From the NCBI GenBank assembly GCA_963750075.1, contig CAVVPG010000004.1, positions 744,001-808,000 of the forward strand: DNA of 64,000 nt. The letters run 5' to 3'. The notes below the pieces were generated by a model, which did no database searches, was not told where the DNA came from, and saw only the letters and a list, made by a program, of their open reading frames with translations. The DNA is from Bog-473 sp963750075 (GTDB lineage Bacteria; Actinomycetota; Acidimicrobiia; Acidimicrobiales; RAAP-2). Of the stretch, positions 37,833 to 46,430 are shown piece after piece (positions within the stretch are counted from its first letter, which is position 1; the number at the start of each line of letters is the position of its first letter). Position numbers and translations under genes: made by a program.

Positions 37833-38623
37833 GTATCTCTTCCCCTTTTCTTAGGAATCGGTGTTGCGGTTCTACCGAGGCGGAGCAGTGTCGACAATGG
37901 TGTTCTTGGCGATGCGCGCTTCGGATCACAGAACGTTCATCGCGCGATCGCACGAGCATCACCGTTGTCACGAACCGGGAAGCAACAGACGGGGAGGACG
38001 GATGTTGTCCATACGGGGTGGTTCGGACCCGACGGCTGGGGACCTTCCAACTTCGCCGGACTCGCACGCAGCGCGGCCTACCAAGAGTGCAACGGGCCAC
38101 TGACCTGCAGTGAGGGGACACCGAGGTCCGAGTGGGCTCAGTGGGACTCGAACCGCCCGCTGGTTGTAAGCCCGGGCCGAAAGTCAGGCGGTGCGTTCAC
38201 CGGCAAGAGCCCTGCCGCGCCGCATACGAATGCACAGCTGGTAGGTCAGGCCCGGGGTGGCATCGGGGAGGCCTGGTTTCTGGGCGCCTCAGCTCTTGTC
38301 TTGCGTTACTGCCGCGGGCTACCGATTCGCGAACAGAGCGTGACTTCAACGTGACGCTTGGCGGTCTTGAACGACAAACTCGGGGTGTCATTCGCCGGCG
38401 CCGCCCGGAAGAAGAGAAGGGAGGCGGCGCGGGGCGAGGAGGGCTTGGCGGCGGCAGGGGTTCGCCACGCCGAGAGTTTGGATGCCCCTATCGCCCAGCA
38501 GGCACTTATGGGCTAGCCCGGCCGGTTGGGGCCTTGGCTCCTCCTGGCAGGGATTCCACGGATCTCGATTCGGCCTCTATCCGGGTGTCACCACGCCGGT
38601 CTTCCCCGAGCAAGACTGGGCGC
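37833..38623. other. 791-bp region without a supported gene
   Basis: Short open frames occur on both strands, but none has a convincing start, composition or family motif. The only recognisable item is a tRNA-like scar at 38132-38172. Part of this stretch may be old insertion debris upstream of the GNAT-AAA gene. Confidence 0.5.
38132..38172 (-). pseudogene. Degenerate tRNA-like fragment (3' half, Val-like)
   Basis: On the minus strand this reads GGCTTACAACCAGC followed by GGTTCGAGTCCCACTGAGCCCA. It keeps the anticodon-arm and T-loop words of the tRNA-Val at 45122-45195, but the T stem does not pair and there is no 5' half. It may be a scar of an earlier integration. It is too short to be certain. 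Confidence 0.35.
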
Positions 38624-39889
38624 GTGACGCAGGGATGGCGCGTACAGCGAGTGGACCACCGTGACCCCTTGGCTCCCGTGGAGGACATCGTGCGCCTCAT
38701 CGACGTGGCGGGCACGGCGACGGCCGCCGCCTACAGCCGCAGCGACGTGGTCCAGGCGCTCAACGAACAGCAACCGGCCGCCGTGGCATTCGCGTCCGGG
38801 CAGCTTGTTGGCGTTGCAATCGCACGGATGGCAGGTCGCGATGCTCATCTGCTCGCCCTGGCACTGCACCCGAGTTGGCGGAACCGGGGCATGGGCTCTG
38901 CGCTCCTTCGCGAACTCGACCAGGAGGCTGTCCATCACGGCGCCCTGCGCATGCTGGCTCTGGTCGAGCCAGGTCAAGTCGGGGAGGTCGCGTTCGCACA
39001 CCAGGGGTTCGACCGAATAGACGGGCTCCACTTGTACGTCAGGTCAGCCTCCATGGTGCCCGAGGAGCTCGAAATCGTCGAGCGCTACGCCGGCCACTTC
39101 CCGCCGGCGGGGCTGTGGGAAGAGATGAAAGGTTTCTCGACGACCAAGGAGCTCTTGGAGCGCCGGATCGTCGCTCCGCTCTCACATGTCGACCTGGCGG
39201 ACAGCGTCGGGCTACGAGCGCCCGCGGCGGTGATGCTCTTCGGACCACCTGGCACGGGCAAGACCTCGTTTGCCCGTGCCATAGCGTCCCGGCTTTCCTG
39301 GGCGTTCGTCGAGCTGCACCCCTCACTTCTGGGCCACGGCACCGCGGGCGCAGCGGCTCTGCGTGCCGCGCTGGAAGATCTGGCGCACGTGGACCATTTG
39401 GTGTGCTTCATTGACGAGGCGGACGAAATCGCCTCGGCGCGTGCCAGCCGACCTGAGAGCCAGCAGCCGATCGTCAACGAGCTGCTCAAGGCGATTCCAG
39501 TCTTCAAATCCCGCCCGGGTCGACTCATGGTGATGGCAACGAACTCCATCGCCTCCATCGATCCAGCCATGCTCCGACCAGGACGCTTCGATCTCATCAT
39601 TCCGATTGGCGCGCCCGACAGTGCGGGCCGTGCCGAGCTGGTGGACGAGTTCCTGGAGCAGTGTGATCCCGAGGACCTCGCCGAGCGCACAGAGGGCTTC
39701 ACTCCTGCCGACTTCGCGCTGGCGGCCCAGCGAGCCGCTCAGCTCGCCTTCGAGCGGGCGCTCGCCGGGGGTGCGCCAGCGGTGACATCCGACGACTGTG
39801 CCGACGCAGTGTCGCGGACGCGTCCCAGCGTCCACAAGGAAGCGGCCGCCACCTTCGACGAGGAAGCGGCCGCGTTCGCCAGGCTCTGA
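38624..39889 (+). CDS. GNAT acetyltransferase-AAA ATPase fusion protein
   Basis: About 421 residues. Residues ~20-140 form a GNAT domain, with the acetyl-CoA loop in HPSWRNRGMGSALLREL (RxxGxG). Residues ~160-415 form a single AAA+ module: Walker A FGPPGTGKTS (207-214), Walker B VCFIDEADEIA, sensor-1 Asn in VMATNS and Arg fingers in MLRPGRFD, close to FtsH/Cdc48-type AAA. No protease, TM or zinc motif is present. An acetylation step coupled to remodelling is inferred. GTG 38651 is an alternative start. The in-frame extension back to 38132 runs through a tRNA-like scar and is rejected. Confidence 0.75.
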   Translation: MTQGWRVQRVDHRDPLAPVEDIVRLIDVAGTATAAAYSRSDVVQALNEQQPAAVAFASGQLVGVAIARMAGRDAHLLALALHPSWRNRGMGSALLRELDQEAVHHGALRMLALVEPGQVGEVAFAHQGFDRIDGLHLYVRSASMVPEELEIVERYAGHFPPAGLWEEMKGFSTTKELLERRIVAPLSHVDLADSVGLRAPAAVMLFGPPGTGKTSFARAIASRLSWAFVELHPSLLGHGTAGAAALRAALEDLAHVDHLVCFIDEADEIASARASRPESQQPIVNELLKAIPVFKSRPGRLMVMATNSIASIDPAMLRPGRFDLIIPIGAPDSAGRAELVDEFLEQCDPEDLAERTEGFTPADFALAAQRAAQLAFERALAGGAPAVTSDDCADAVSRTRPSVHKEAAATFDEEAAAFARL

Positions 39890-40331
39890 TGCGATCTTCG
39901 GCAACGCCTCTCACGCGTCGACGTGGATAGATCGCCCGGTTCGAAGTCCCACAGTTGACTCCCAGGAGCCACCCAGTGGGGAGAGGGGGGCCCGGGGGCC
40001 GGAACGGCCCAGAAGCGCCGCGCGCGGCGCTAGAGGCAGGGGGAGCAGCGCCAAAGGGCCGAGGACAGCGGCCAGGGCGGCCGGCGCCACCGGCAAGGGG
40101 TGGCCCCCAACGAGGGCAGCCGACGTACTCCTTCGAGGGTACGCCCAGCACATCCGCGACTACGTCATTGAGTCGCTTGTGCCCTATCTTTGAGCGTTTC
40201 CGATGACATAGATGACTCGGGTCTCTAATCGGTCAGCGTCCTAGCCCAAAAATGCCGACCGTCCCCCCTAACGCAGGCGAACGGGGGCACCCTCTCGGAC
40301 CGTCCGCAACCGGCACATACCGTGGGGTCGC
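39890..40331. other. 442-bp intergenic region between two genes
   Basis: It holds the T-arm-like word at 39940-39955 and the 119-bp GC-rich repeat (39978-40096). The remainder (40097-40331) shows no gene or clear regulatory signal. Confidence 0.5.
39978..40096 (-). repeat. GC-rich dispersed repeat, copy 1 (inverted relative to copy 2)
   Basis: 119 bases whose reverse complement matches 44993-45109 almost throughout, with only a few mismatches and 1-2 base gaps. It contains the 16-base palindrome GCGCCGCGCGCGGCGC (40015-40030) and several GGCC-rich stems, so it can fold strongly. Just outside it (39940-39955) is a T-arm-like word, GGTTCGAAGTCCCACA, as copy 2 adjoins a real tRNA. It may be a tRNA-linked REP-like element. 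Confidence 0.8.
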
Positions 40332-41684
40332 TCACTCCCTAACGGCGAACAGTTTCCAGGACTCAGGCACCCCTTTGAGTTCGTGCTCACCTCGCTCGCT
40401 GAACTCGATCCCAGAGCCGACGACCAGATCCTTGACCGTCCCAGAGACCAGCACCTCACCGGGTGCGGCCAGCGCTCCCACCCGGGCGGCGATGTGGACG
40501 GCCAAGCCACCAAGGTCGTCGCCCCGGACCTCGCACTCGCCGGTGTGCAGCCCTACCCGCAGTTCGATCCCTAGCTTGCCGGTGGCCTCGGTGATGGCCT
40601 GGGCACAACGAATGGCCCGGGCCGGACCGTCGAACGAAGCCACGAAGCCATCGCCGGTGGTGTTGATCTCCCTCCCCCGGAATCGACGAAGTTGCTCCCG
40701 CACGGCCTTGTCGTGGGCGTCGAGGATCGAGCGCCAACGCTGGTCGCCCAACGATGCCGCCCGGGCGGTGGAGCCGACGATGTCGGTGAAGAGCACCGTG
40801 GTGAGGATGCGGTCCGGGTCACGGCTGCCGAGCTCACCCGTGAGGAACTGCTCGATTTCGTCAAGGACAGCATGCGCATCCCCGGCCCACAGGAAATGGT
40901 CGGCGCCATCGAGCTCTACGTAGCGGGCGCTCGAGATGTGCGTCGCCAAATAACGCCCGAGCGTTACGGGGTAATAGCGCGTATCCTTTCGGTGCAGGAC
41001 GAGGGTGGGAATGGCAATAGTCGGGAGAACGGCGCGCAGATCCGACTCCATGGCGATGTCATATTGGGCCCGTGCCACTGCGGGGCTTGCCCCAGCACGG
41101 CCCGATCGCTGCCACCACTTCCTAAAAGCGGTGTCGTGGTCGAGACTCGGCAAGAGAAGACCAACGTCGTCAACGGGCTCGCTGCCACCCTCGATCCGCA
41201 ATACCCCACTGGCGAAATCGCTGAACACGGAGGCCGGCACTCCCTCCGGGTAGTCGGGAGCCTGCGTGAGGCGGGCGAAGGTATGGGCCAGTACCTGCGC
41301 AGTGACCCGCTCCGGGCGGGTTGCGCTCAGGAGTATCGAGACCATCCCGCCACGGCCGTGCCCGAGGATGGCAGCTCGGTCGGAACCTGCCGCGTCGAGC
41401 ACCGCCTCCGCGTCGCTGACAGAGTCCTCGATGCTCGGTGGCGAGGACAGCGATATTGGGTCCGAGAGCCCGATGCCGCGGGGATCGAAGCGGATCAGCC
41501 GGCTGAAGGAGGCGAGGCGGCGCTCAAACTGGTACCACCGAGGCTCCTCGTCCCGTACCTCGATCGAGATGTAGGACCCACCGGAGGGCTCGAGCAAATC
41601 GATAGGCCCGTCGCCGATCACCTGGTAGGCGATATGCGCGCCGTCTGACGCCCGGGCGTACCGTGTAATGGGTGGATCTTCCAC
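40332..41684 (-). CDS. Alpha/beta-hydrolase-like plus class III nucleotidyl cyclase
   Basis: A 450-residue protein. Residues ~1-285 have an alpha/beta-hydrolase fold, but the nucleophile elbow reads GHGRG (108-112), with Gly in place of the catalytic Ser, so this domain is probably a sensor. His263 of the triad position remains (GADHFLWAG). Residues ~290-450 are an adenylate/guanylate cyclase: metal Asp in VLFTDIVGSTARA (D301) and in NTTGDGFVASFDG (D345). It would make cAMP (or cGMP) in response to an unknown ligand. It has no membrane segment. Confidence 0.88.
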   Translation of the reverse strand: MEDPPITRYARASDGAHIAYQVIGDGPIDLLEPSGGSYISIEVRDEEPRWYQFERRLASFSRLIRFDPRGIGLSDPISLSSPPSIEDSVSDAEAVLDAAGSDRAAILGHGRGGMVSILLSATRPERVTAQVLAHTFARLTQAPDYPEGVPASVFSDFASGVLRIEGGSEPVDDVGLLLPSLDHDTAFRKWWQRSGRAGASPAVARAQYDIAMESDLRAVLPTIAIPTLVLHRKDTRYYPVTLGRYLATHISSARYVELDGADHFLWAGDAHAVLDEIEQFLTGELGSRDPDRILTTVLFTDIVGSTARAASLGDQRWRSILDAHDKAVREQLRRFRGREINTTGDGFVASFDGPARAIRCAQAITEATGKLGIELRVGLHTGECEVRGDDLGGLAVHIAARVGALAAPGEVLVSGTVKDLVVGSGIEFSERGEHELKGVPESWKLFAVRE

Positions 41685-41958
41685 AGGCCGTCAGTCTGTC
41701 GCAAGTTCTCATAGGTGTCCCGTGCCAGATATCAGGGTGGCTGCCCCGAATGTTCCGCCACATCGTCGGTCAGCGCTAGCCTCGAAGTGCCGCAGGGTGG
41801 CACCCCTTCCCGGCAGCGAACTGGGCAGCACGTCTGTCTATTTCACCGTCAAGGAGAAGCTGACCAAGCCGCTGCAACCGGCTGCGGCGGTGGCGGTCAC
41901 GTCATAGTGGTGATGTCGGTCGTGCCATTGTGGGGATGGCGTGGCGGTCGTGGGGTCC
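41685..41958. other. 274-bp gap after the repeat-protein gene
   Basis: No complete gene. On the minus strand the stretch ending near 41840 reads HYDVTATAAAGCSGLVSFSLTVK then stop, which looks like the C-terminus of an exported repeat protein and could be the former end of the 41959-43665 gene in another frame. This is suggestive only. Confidence 0.3.
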
Positions 41959-43665
41959 TTAGTTGACCGTGAAGGGCTCGCAGGCGCTGACCGACGCCTG
42001 GTTGTTCCCGTCGCCGCCGTAGGTCGCGTCGAAGGAGTAGCTGGCTGTTGCCAGGGGACCCACGGTGCTCGAGTTCGGGACCGCACCACTGTTCAAGGTC
42101 ACGTCCTCGGTCGTGTTCGGAGACCCGGAGCAGGAACTGTTGGTGAAGAAGGAGTAGGTCACGGTGCCCGTCGGGGTGATGCTGCCGCTACCGCTCACCG
42201 TTGCCGTGTCGTAGGCGCTCGCCCCGGTCACCTCCGTCCCCGCCCAGGGGGTGCTGGTGCCGGCATCGTCGACAGTGGTCGCGGTGGTCGTCGCGGCCTG
42301 GGTGACTGTGAAGGGCTCGCAGGCGCTGACCGACGCCTGGTTGTTCCCGTCGCCGCCGTAGGTCGCGTCGAAGGAGTAGCTGGCTGTTGCCAGGGGACCC
42401 ACGGTGCTCGAGTTCGGGACCGCACCACTGTTCAAGGTCACGTCCTCGGTCGTGTTCGGAGACCCGGCGCAGGAACTGTTGGTGAAGAAGGAGTAGGTCA
42501 CGGTGCCCGTCGGGGTGATGCTGCCGCTACCGCTCACCGTTGCCGTGTCGTAGGCGCTCGCCCCGGTCACCTCCGTCCCCGCCCAGGGGGTGCTGGTGCC
42601 GGCATCGTCGACAGTGGTCGCGGTGGTCGTCGCGGCCTGGGTGACTGTGAAGGGCTCGCAGGCGCTGACCGACGCCTGGTTGTTCCCGTCGCCGCCGTAG
42701 GTCGCGTCGAAGGAGTAGCTGGCTGTTGCCAGGGGACCGACGGTGCTCGAGTTCGGGACCGCACCACTGTTCAAGGTGACTTTCTGCGTCGTGCTCGGAG
42801 ACCCCGAGCAGGAACTGTTGGTGAAGAAGGAGTAGGTCACGGAGCCCGTCGGGGTGAAGCGACCGCTACCGCTCACCGTTGCCGTGTCGTAGGCGCTCGC
42901 CCCGGTCACCTCCGTCCCCGCCCAGGGCGTGCTGGTGCCGGCATCGTCGACAGTGGTCTTGGTGCTCGTGGTGGTCACCACGCGACTCGGGTAGCAGGTA
43001 TCGGCCTGCTCCCGGACGATGAGCGCCAGTTGCTCCTGGCCCAACAAAGTGGGGTGGATCGAGTCGGTCTGCATGTAGGTCGACCAAGTTCCAGCGTTCC
43101 ACCAGCTCGTGGTGAGGGCATCCCAGTCGGCCACATGGGCGTAGTGCGCCCGCAGCCAGATGTTGAACTGCCGCGCCTTGTTGTTGAAAATGGCGATTCC
43201 GTTGGGAACCGTGGTCAAGGACCCCCCATAGATGCGGTGAGTGTTGATCGTGGTCACGACCGCACATGCCTTGAACTTGGCTCGCATGGCCGTGTAATCC
43301 GCCTCGAACGCGGTCAAGGGATAGGCGGTCGGGTTGATCACCACCTGAACGAGATCGTTGGTTCCCAGGTTGAAAACTATGACGGCAGGGTTCTTGGCCG
43401 CCATGGCGGCGATCGTTCCGTCGGCGGTCATGCTGTCCACGGTGGCCCCCGGGTAGGCAGCGATCGAGCTCCGATAGGTCACGTCGAGGGACTGGTGCAG
43501 CGCCGCACGCGACTGGTTCGTGATCGAATCCCCGAACATGCCCAGGGTCACGCCGGTCGGGTTTCCGGAATAGGGCCCGACGGTCGCGGCTGCAGCGACG
43601 GTGGCGCCGACAACGGCCACGAGTAGCGCCGCGCCGATCGCGGCTCCAATACGTGTCCTGACCAT
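41959..43665 (-). CDS. Secreted GDSL/SGNH hydrolase with three Ig-like repeats
   Basis: A 568-residue exported protein. A signal peptide (GAAIGAALLVAVVGATVAAAA) precedes an SGNH esterase domain: block I GMFGDSITNQ (Ser nucleophile), block III VIVFNLGTNDLVQ and block V TDSIHPTLLGQE (Asp-His). Three near-identical ~113-residue beta repeats follow (TVDDAGTSTPWAGTEV to SACEPFTV), each with a Cys pair, probably a stalk on the surface. ATG follows AAGGGGAA. An IS sits 50 bases upstream and may have cut off its promoter. Confidence 0.8.
   Translation of the reverse strand: MVRTRIGAAIGAALLVAVVGATVAAAATVGPYSGNPTGVTLGMFGDSITNQSRAALHQSLDVTYRSSIAAYPGATVDSMTADGTIAAMAAKNPAVIVFNLGTNDLVQVVINPTAYPLTAFEADYTAMRAKFKACAVVTTINTHRIYGGSLTTVPNGIAIFNNKARQFNIWLRAHYAHVADWDALTTSWWNAGTWSTYMQTDSIHPTLLGQEQLALIVREQADTCYPSRVVTTTSTKTTVDDAGTSTPWAGTEVTGASAYDTATVSGSGRFTPTGSVTYSFFTNSSCSGSPSTTQKVTLNSGAVPNSSTVGPLATASYSFDATYGGDGNNQASVSACEPFTVTQAATTTATTVDDAGTSTPWAGTEVTGASAYDTATVSGSGSITPTGTVTYSFFTNSSCAGSPNTTEDVTLNSGAVPNSSTVGPLATASYSFDATYGGDGNNQASVSACEPFTVTQAATTTATTVDDAGTSTPWAGTEVTGASAYDTATVSGSGSITPTGTVTYSFFTNSSCSGSPNTTEDVTLNSGAVPNSSTVGPLATASYSFDATYGGDGNNQASVSACEPFTVN
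41971..42962 (-). repeat. Three tandem 339-bp repeats inside the GDSL gene
   Basis: The unit recurs exactly 339 bases apart, starting at 41971, 42310 and 42649. The first two copies are almost base-for-base identical; the third differs in a block near 42770-42870. 339 is a multiple of 3, so copy number can change without breaking the frame. Near identity points to recent duplication or gene conversion. Confidence 0.92.
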
Positions 43666-43714
43666 GTCCGTTCCCCTTGGCCCCCTGCATCGTTTTGCAG
43701 TGGCACGACTCTAG

Positions 43715-44748
43715 ATGGTTAATTCCAAGGGATCAGCCGTGATCGAACGCGACGAGCGATCGCAGCGGGCGCTGGCCACTTTGGGCGTTGTGCCAGATGG
43801 CCGCGGTCAGGGCGAGCAGGCGCTGGAGGACCCGAGTCATCACACCACCTGGGGTTCTGCCCCCATGACGTTCGAGATCGAGCTGGGTCTTGAGCGTGGC
43901 GTTGACCGATTCGATGAGCTGGCGCAAGGGCTTGAGGAGTGGGCTCGTCGTGCGGCCACGATCGCTCTTGTGGGCGGGCCGGACGAGCTCGACGCCGTGG
44001 CCAGCCAAGAAGGACTCGAACTCGCGGGAGCGATACCCCTTGTCGGCGAGGATCCGCTGTCCGGGACGCAACAGTGTGGGCTCGGCCTCGAAGAGGTCCC
44101 GCGCCACCTCGCGCTCGTCGATCTTGGGGTTGGCCAGCGCGAAGGTGACGGGCAGCCCCGCCGGCGTGCACACGAGATGGAGCCGCAGTCCCCAAAAGAA
44201 GCGCGAATGACTGGCGCAGTACCCGTAGGAGGCCCACCCCGCGAGGTCACTGCGCAGCGCCGTCGGGCGCGAGCGTCCGCACTCGACCGGCGTCGAGTCC
44301 ATGACCCAGGTGTCGTCGTCCCAGTGCTCGGTGTCGGCCGCCAGCAGGCGGATAACCGCTTTGATTTGGCCCTGGGCCTTGCGCAGCCGCTTGTTGTAGC
44401 CCGACTGGTGCGGGATGTAGGGGAACCAGGACCGCAGGTGCAGCCCAGCGTGGCGCAAGAACCTCGTCTCGGAAGTGAAGCCCAAGAGCGCCTGGAGCAC
44501 GGCCAGGGTCAACAGCTCGGCGTCGCTGAGCTTGGGCGCGAGACCGATGCGTGGGCGCCATTGGCGCAGCTCGGGACGCATCCGAAGCGCGTCGTCAATC
44601 GCGACGTACAGTGCGGTGACAAAGGTGTCCAGGTCGGTGTCCACTTGACCTCCATGGTCGGGTTGGGATTACGCAACGCCGATCATGGACGCCTTTGTCG
44701 CGTCCGACGCGGACCCTCGTTCAGCGGGGATCCCTTGGAATCAACGAT
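43715..44748 (-). mobile_element. Complete insertion sequence, IS982-like (1034 bp)
   Basis: Terminal inverted repeats of 20 bp (ATGGTTAATTCCAAGGGATC at 43715-43734 and its complement at 44729-44748, two mismatches) flank a single transposase gene. Both ends are bordered by CTAG (43711-43714 and 44749-44752), a possible 4-bp target duplication or part of a 24-bp repeat. The transposase is intact, so the element looks mobile. It inserted 50 bp upstream of the GDSL gene. Confidence 0.85.
43733..44644 (-). CDS. IS982-like DDE transposase
   Basis: A 303-residue transposase. LSDAELLTLAVLQALLGF, GYNKRLRKAQ, WVMDSTPVECGRSRP (first Asp), FALANPKIDEREVA and ILADKGYRSREFESFL (second Asp) follow the IS982-type order, with a final Glu near IESVNATLK. 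The stop codon lies inside the left inverted repeat. No frameshift or internal stop is present. IS5-type is the alternative family. Confidence 0.85.
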   Translation of the reverse strand: MDTDLDTFVTALYVAIDDALRMRPELRQWRPRIGLAPKLSDAELLTLAVLQALLGFTSETRFLRHAGLHLRSWFPYIPHQSGYNKRLRKAQGQIKAVIRLLAADTEHWDDDTWVMDSTPVECGRSRPTALRSDLAGWASYGYCASHSRFFWGLRLHLVCTPAGLPVTFALANPKIDEREVARDLFEAEPTLLRPGQRILADKGYRSREFESFLAGHGVELVRPAHKSDRGRTTSPLLKPLRQLIESVNATLKTQLDLERHGGRTPGGVMTRVLQRLLALTAAIWHNAQSGQRPLRSLVAFDHG

Positions 44749-44752
44749 CTAG

Positions 44753-45121
44753 TGGCGAAGGAGTAGCGACGGTCAGGGTCGAGGAGCGACGGGGGTCCTT
44801 GTGGTCCTGGTCCTCAATGCTGTGGCCGGTTGGTGGTGGGCTGATCCGCTGGCCGGATACGGGCTGCTGTAGTACGCCGTGCGGGAGGCTCATGCGTCTT
44901 TGAGTCGCTGAGCAACCACCCTCGGGCGGGTATCCCCGTCGTGCCTGCTTGGGGCGACCGTCCCCCCGCCCCGTGCCGCGTGCCCCCTCCGTTTGCCGGT
45001 GGCGCCGGCCGCCCTGGCCGCTGTCCTCGGCCCTTGGCGCTCCTCCCCCTGCCCCTGGCGCCGCGCGCGGCGCTTCTGGGCCGTTCCGGCCCCCGGGCCC
45101 CTCTCTCCCGGCGCTGCTTCG
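44753..45121. other. 369-bp region between the IS and the tRNA
   Basis: No gene is supported. It contains the second GC-rich repeat copy at 44993-45109, 13 bases from the 3' end of the tRNA. Open frames here are created by the repeat and the tRNA and have no protein-like character. Confidence 0.6.
44993..45109 (+). repeat. GC-rich dispersed repeat, copy 2
   Basis: 117 bases in inverted orientation to 39978-40096. The palindrome GCGCCGCGCGCGGCGC is at 45058-45073. It lies directly downstream of tRNA-Val, where it could act as a transcript end or processing structure. The two copies bracket the cyclase, GDSL and IS segment, so recombination between them would invert about 5 kb. Confidence 0.8.
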
Positions 45122-45195
45122 TGGGCGCTGAGGGACTCGAACCCCCGACCTGCTGGTTGTAAGCCAGCTGCTCTAACCAACTGAGCTAAGCGCCC
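45122..45195 (-). tRNA. tRNA-Val (anticodon UAC)
   Basis: A 74-base cloverleaf: acceptor GGGCGCT/AGCGCCC with discriminator A, D arm GCTC..GAGC, anticodon stem GCTGG/CCAGC with loop CTTACAA (anticodon UAC, valine), and T arm with GGTTCGAGTCC. No CCA is encoded. Its 5' 42 bases are the left copy of the integration repeat, so the functional gene is a hybrid of an element-borne 5' half and the host 3' half. Confidence 0.93.
45154..45195 (-). repeat. Integration repeat (attachment site, left)
   Basis: 42 bases covering the tRNA-Val 5' end through the anticodon loop and first bases of the 3' anticodon stem, identical to 56167-56208. The flanks differ at once on both sides, as expected for the core of an attachment site. 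Confidence 0.88.
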
Positions 45196-45344
45196 GGAAA
45201 AGGCAACTCTACCTGCTCTTTTTGTCATACTCGTCTCATCACCGACTCGGCATGGCGCTGGCAGAGCAGCTGGTTGCCTTGGTTTCAGCATGCTGAGGCG
45301 CTACATCTGGTTAGCCGACCCAGATCGGCACCGCAGGAGAAGAG

Positions 45345-46319
45345 ATGATCATCACGGATGCACGGGTAGACAAGGGCGGCAGCACCCTCGCTGATCGATT
45401 TGCGGCGCATTTGGAGACTGTGACGAGTCCCTCGGACGTTGCGCTACTCGTTCGCAGCTTTGAACTGTCGCTCCGAGCTGCCAACAAATCGCCGAAGACT
45501 GTGAAGAGCTACACCGACACCGTCCGAGGGTTTTGTATGTTCCTGGTCGAACACCGGATGCCAACGGACGCCCGCAATCTGACGAGGGAGCACGTTGAGA
45601 CTTACATGTCAGTGCAGGTCGAACGCTTTCGGCCCAAGACAGCCTCCATTCGGTTCGGGGACCTCCAACAGTTCTTCAAGTGGGCCGTGGAGGAGCGAGA
45701 GATGGACGCCTCTCCGATGATCAACATGAGGAGGCCCCACGTTCCCGAAGAGCCGCCTCCGGTGCTGACCCAGGACGATCTCCGGGCGCTCCTGAAAACA
45801 TGTAGCGGCCCCGGTTTTGAAGATCGAAGAGATACGGCGATAATCAGGCTCTTCGTGGACTCGGGGATGCGCCTCTCGGAACTGACCAGTCTCAGCGTCA
45901 ATGACCTGGACTTCGATGTGAAGGTGGCCTGTGTAATCGGGAAGGGACGACGGCCCCGAGAATGTGCATTCGGCGCAAAGACAGCGCAGGCGCTGGATCG
46001 ATACCTCCGCCTTCGGCGTGGTCATCGACTGGCCCACTCCCCCAACTTGTGGCTTGGGCGGAAGTCGCCCCTCACCGTCTCGGGTGTCGCCCAAATGATT
46101 AGAAGACGGGCGACTGAGGCCGGAATCGGACACGTAAACCCTCACCGCTTCAGGCATACGTTTGCCCATTCTTGGCTCTCTGCTGGGGGACAGGAGGGTG
46201 ACCTCATGCGGCTCGCTGGCTGGCGCTCCAGAGCGATGGTGAACCGGTATGGAGCGAGCGCTGCGGATGAGCGTGCTCGTAAAGCGCATCAGCAAATGTC
46301 TCTTGGAGACCGCCTGTAA
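45345..46319 (+). CDS. Tyrosine recombinase/integrase
   Basis: A 324-residue phage-type integrase. An N-terminal SAM-like DNA-binding domain (residues ~30-120, with LRAANKSPKTVKSYTDTVRGF) precedes the catalytic domain: R176 (SGMRLSEL), K200 (GKGRR), H267-x-x-R270 (HRFRHTFAH), W293 (LAGWRS) and Tyr302 (NRYGAS). It should catalyse integration and excision at the tRNA-Val site next door. ATG has GGAGAAGAG upstream. No small excisionase is adjacent. Confidence 0.93.
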   Translation: MIITDARVDKGGSTLADRFAAHLETVTSPSDVALLVRSFELSLRAANKSPKTVKSYTDTVRGFCMFLVEHRMPTDARNLTREHVETYMSVQVERFRPKTASIRFGDLQQFFKWAVEEREMDASPMINMRRPHVPEEPPPVLTQDDLRALLKTCSGPGFEDRRDTAIIRLFVDSGMRLSELTSLSVNDLDFDVKVACVIGKGRRPRECAFGAKTAQALDRYLRLRRGHRLAHSPNLWLGRKSPLTVSGVAQMIRRRATEAGIGHVNPHRFRHTFAHSWLSAGGQEGDLMRLAGWRSRAMVNRYGASAADERARKAHQQMSLGDRL

Positions 46320-46430
46320 AGCATGACTTGGACGCCGTGGCCGCATGGCGTACCGTGCAAGTGCGGGCACGGCATGGTGTGTCCGGAGTAGCCAAGCTGG
46401 ACCTGTCCGGCACGTAGCAATCAAGACGAG

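Noticed and set aside
37861..38113. Short overlapping open frames after the phosphoesterase start
   Set aside because: No ribosome site, no family motif and low-complexity composition.
38132..38623. N-terminal extension of the GNAT-AAA protein
   Set aside because: It runs through a tRNA-like scar and has no domain character.
44890..45291. 133-codon open frame antisense to the repeat and through tRNA-Val
   Set aside because: It is the tRNA read as protein (LAQLVRAAGLQPAGRGFESL) plus the GC-rich repeat, a common annotation artefact.
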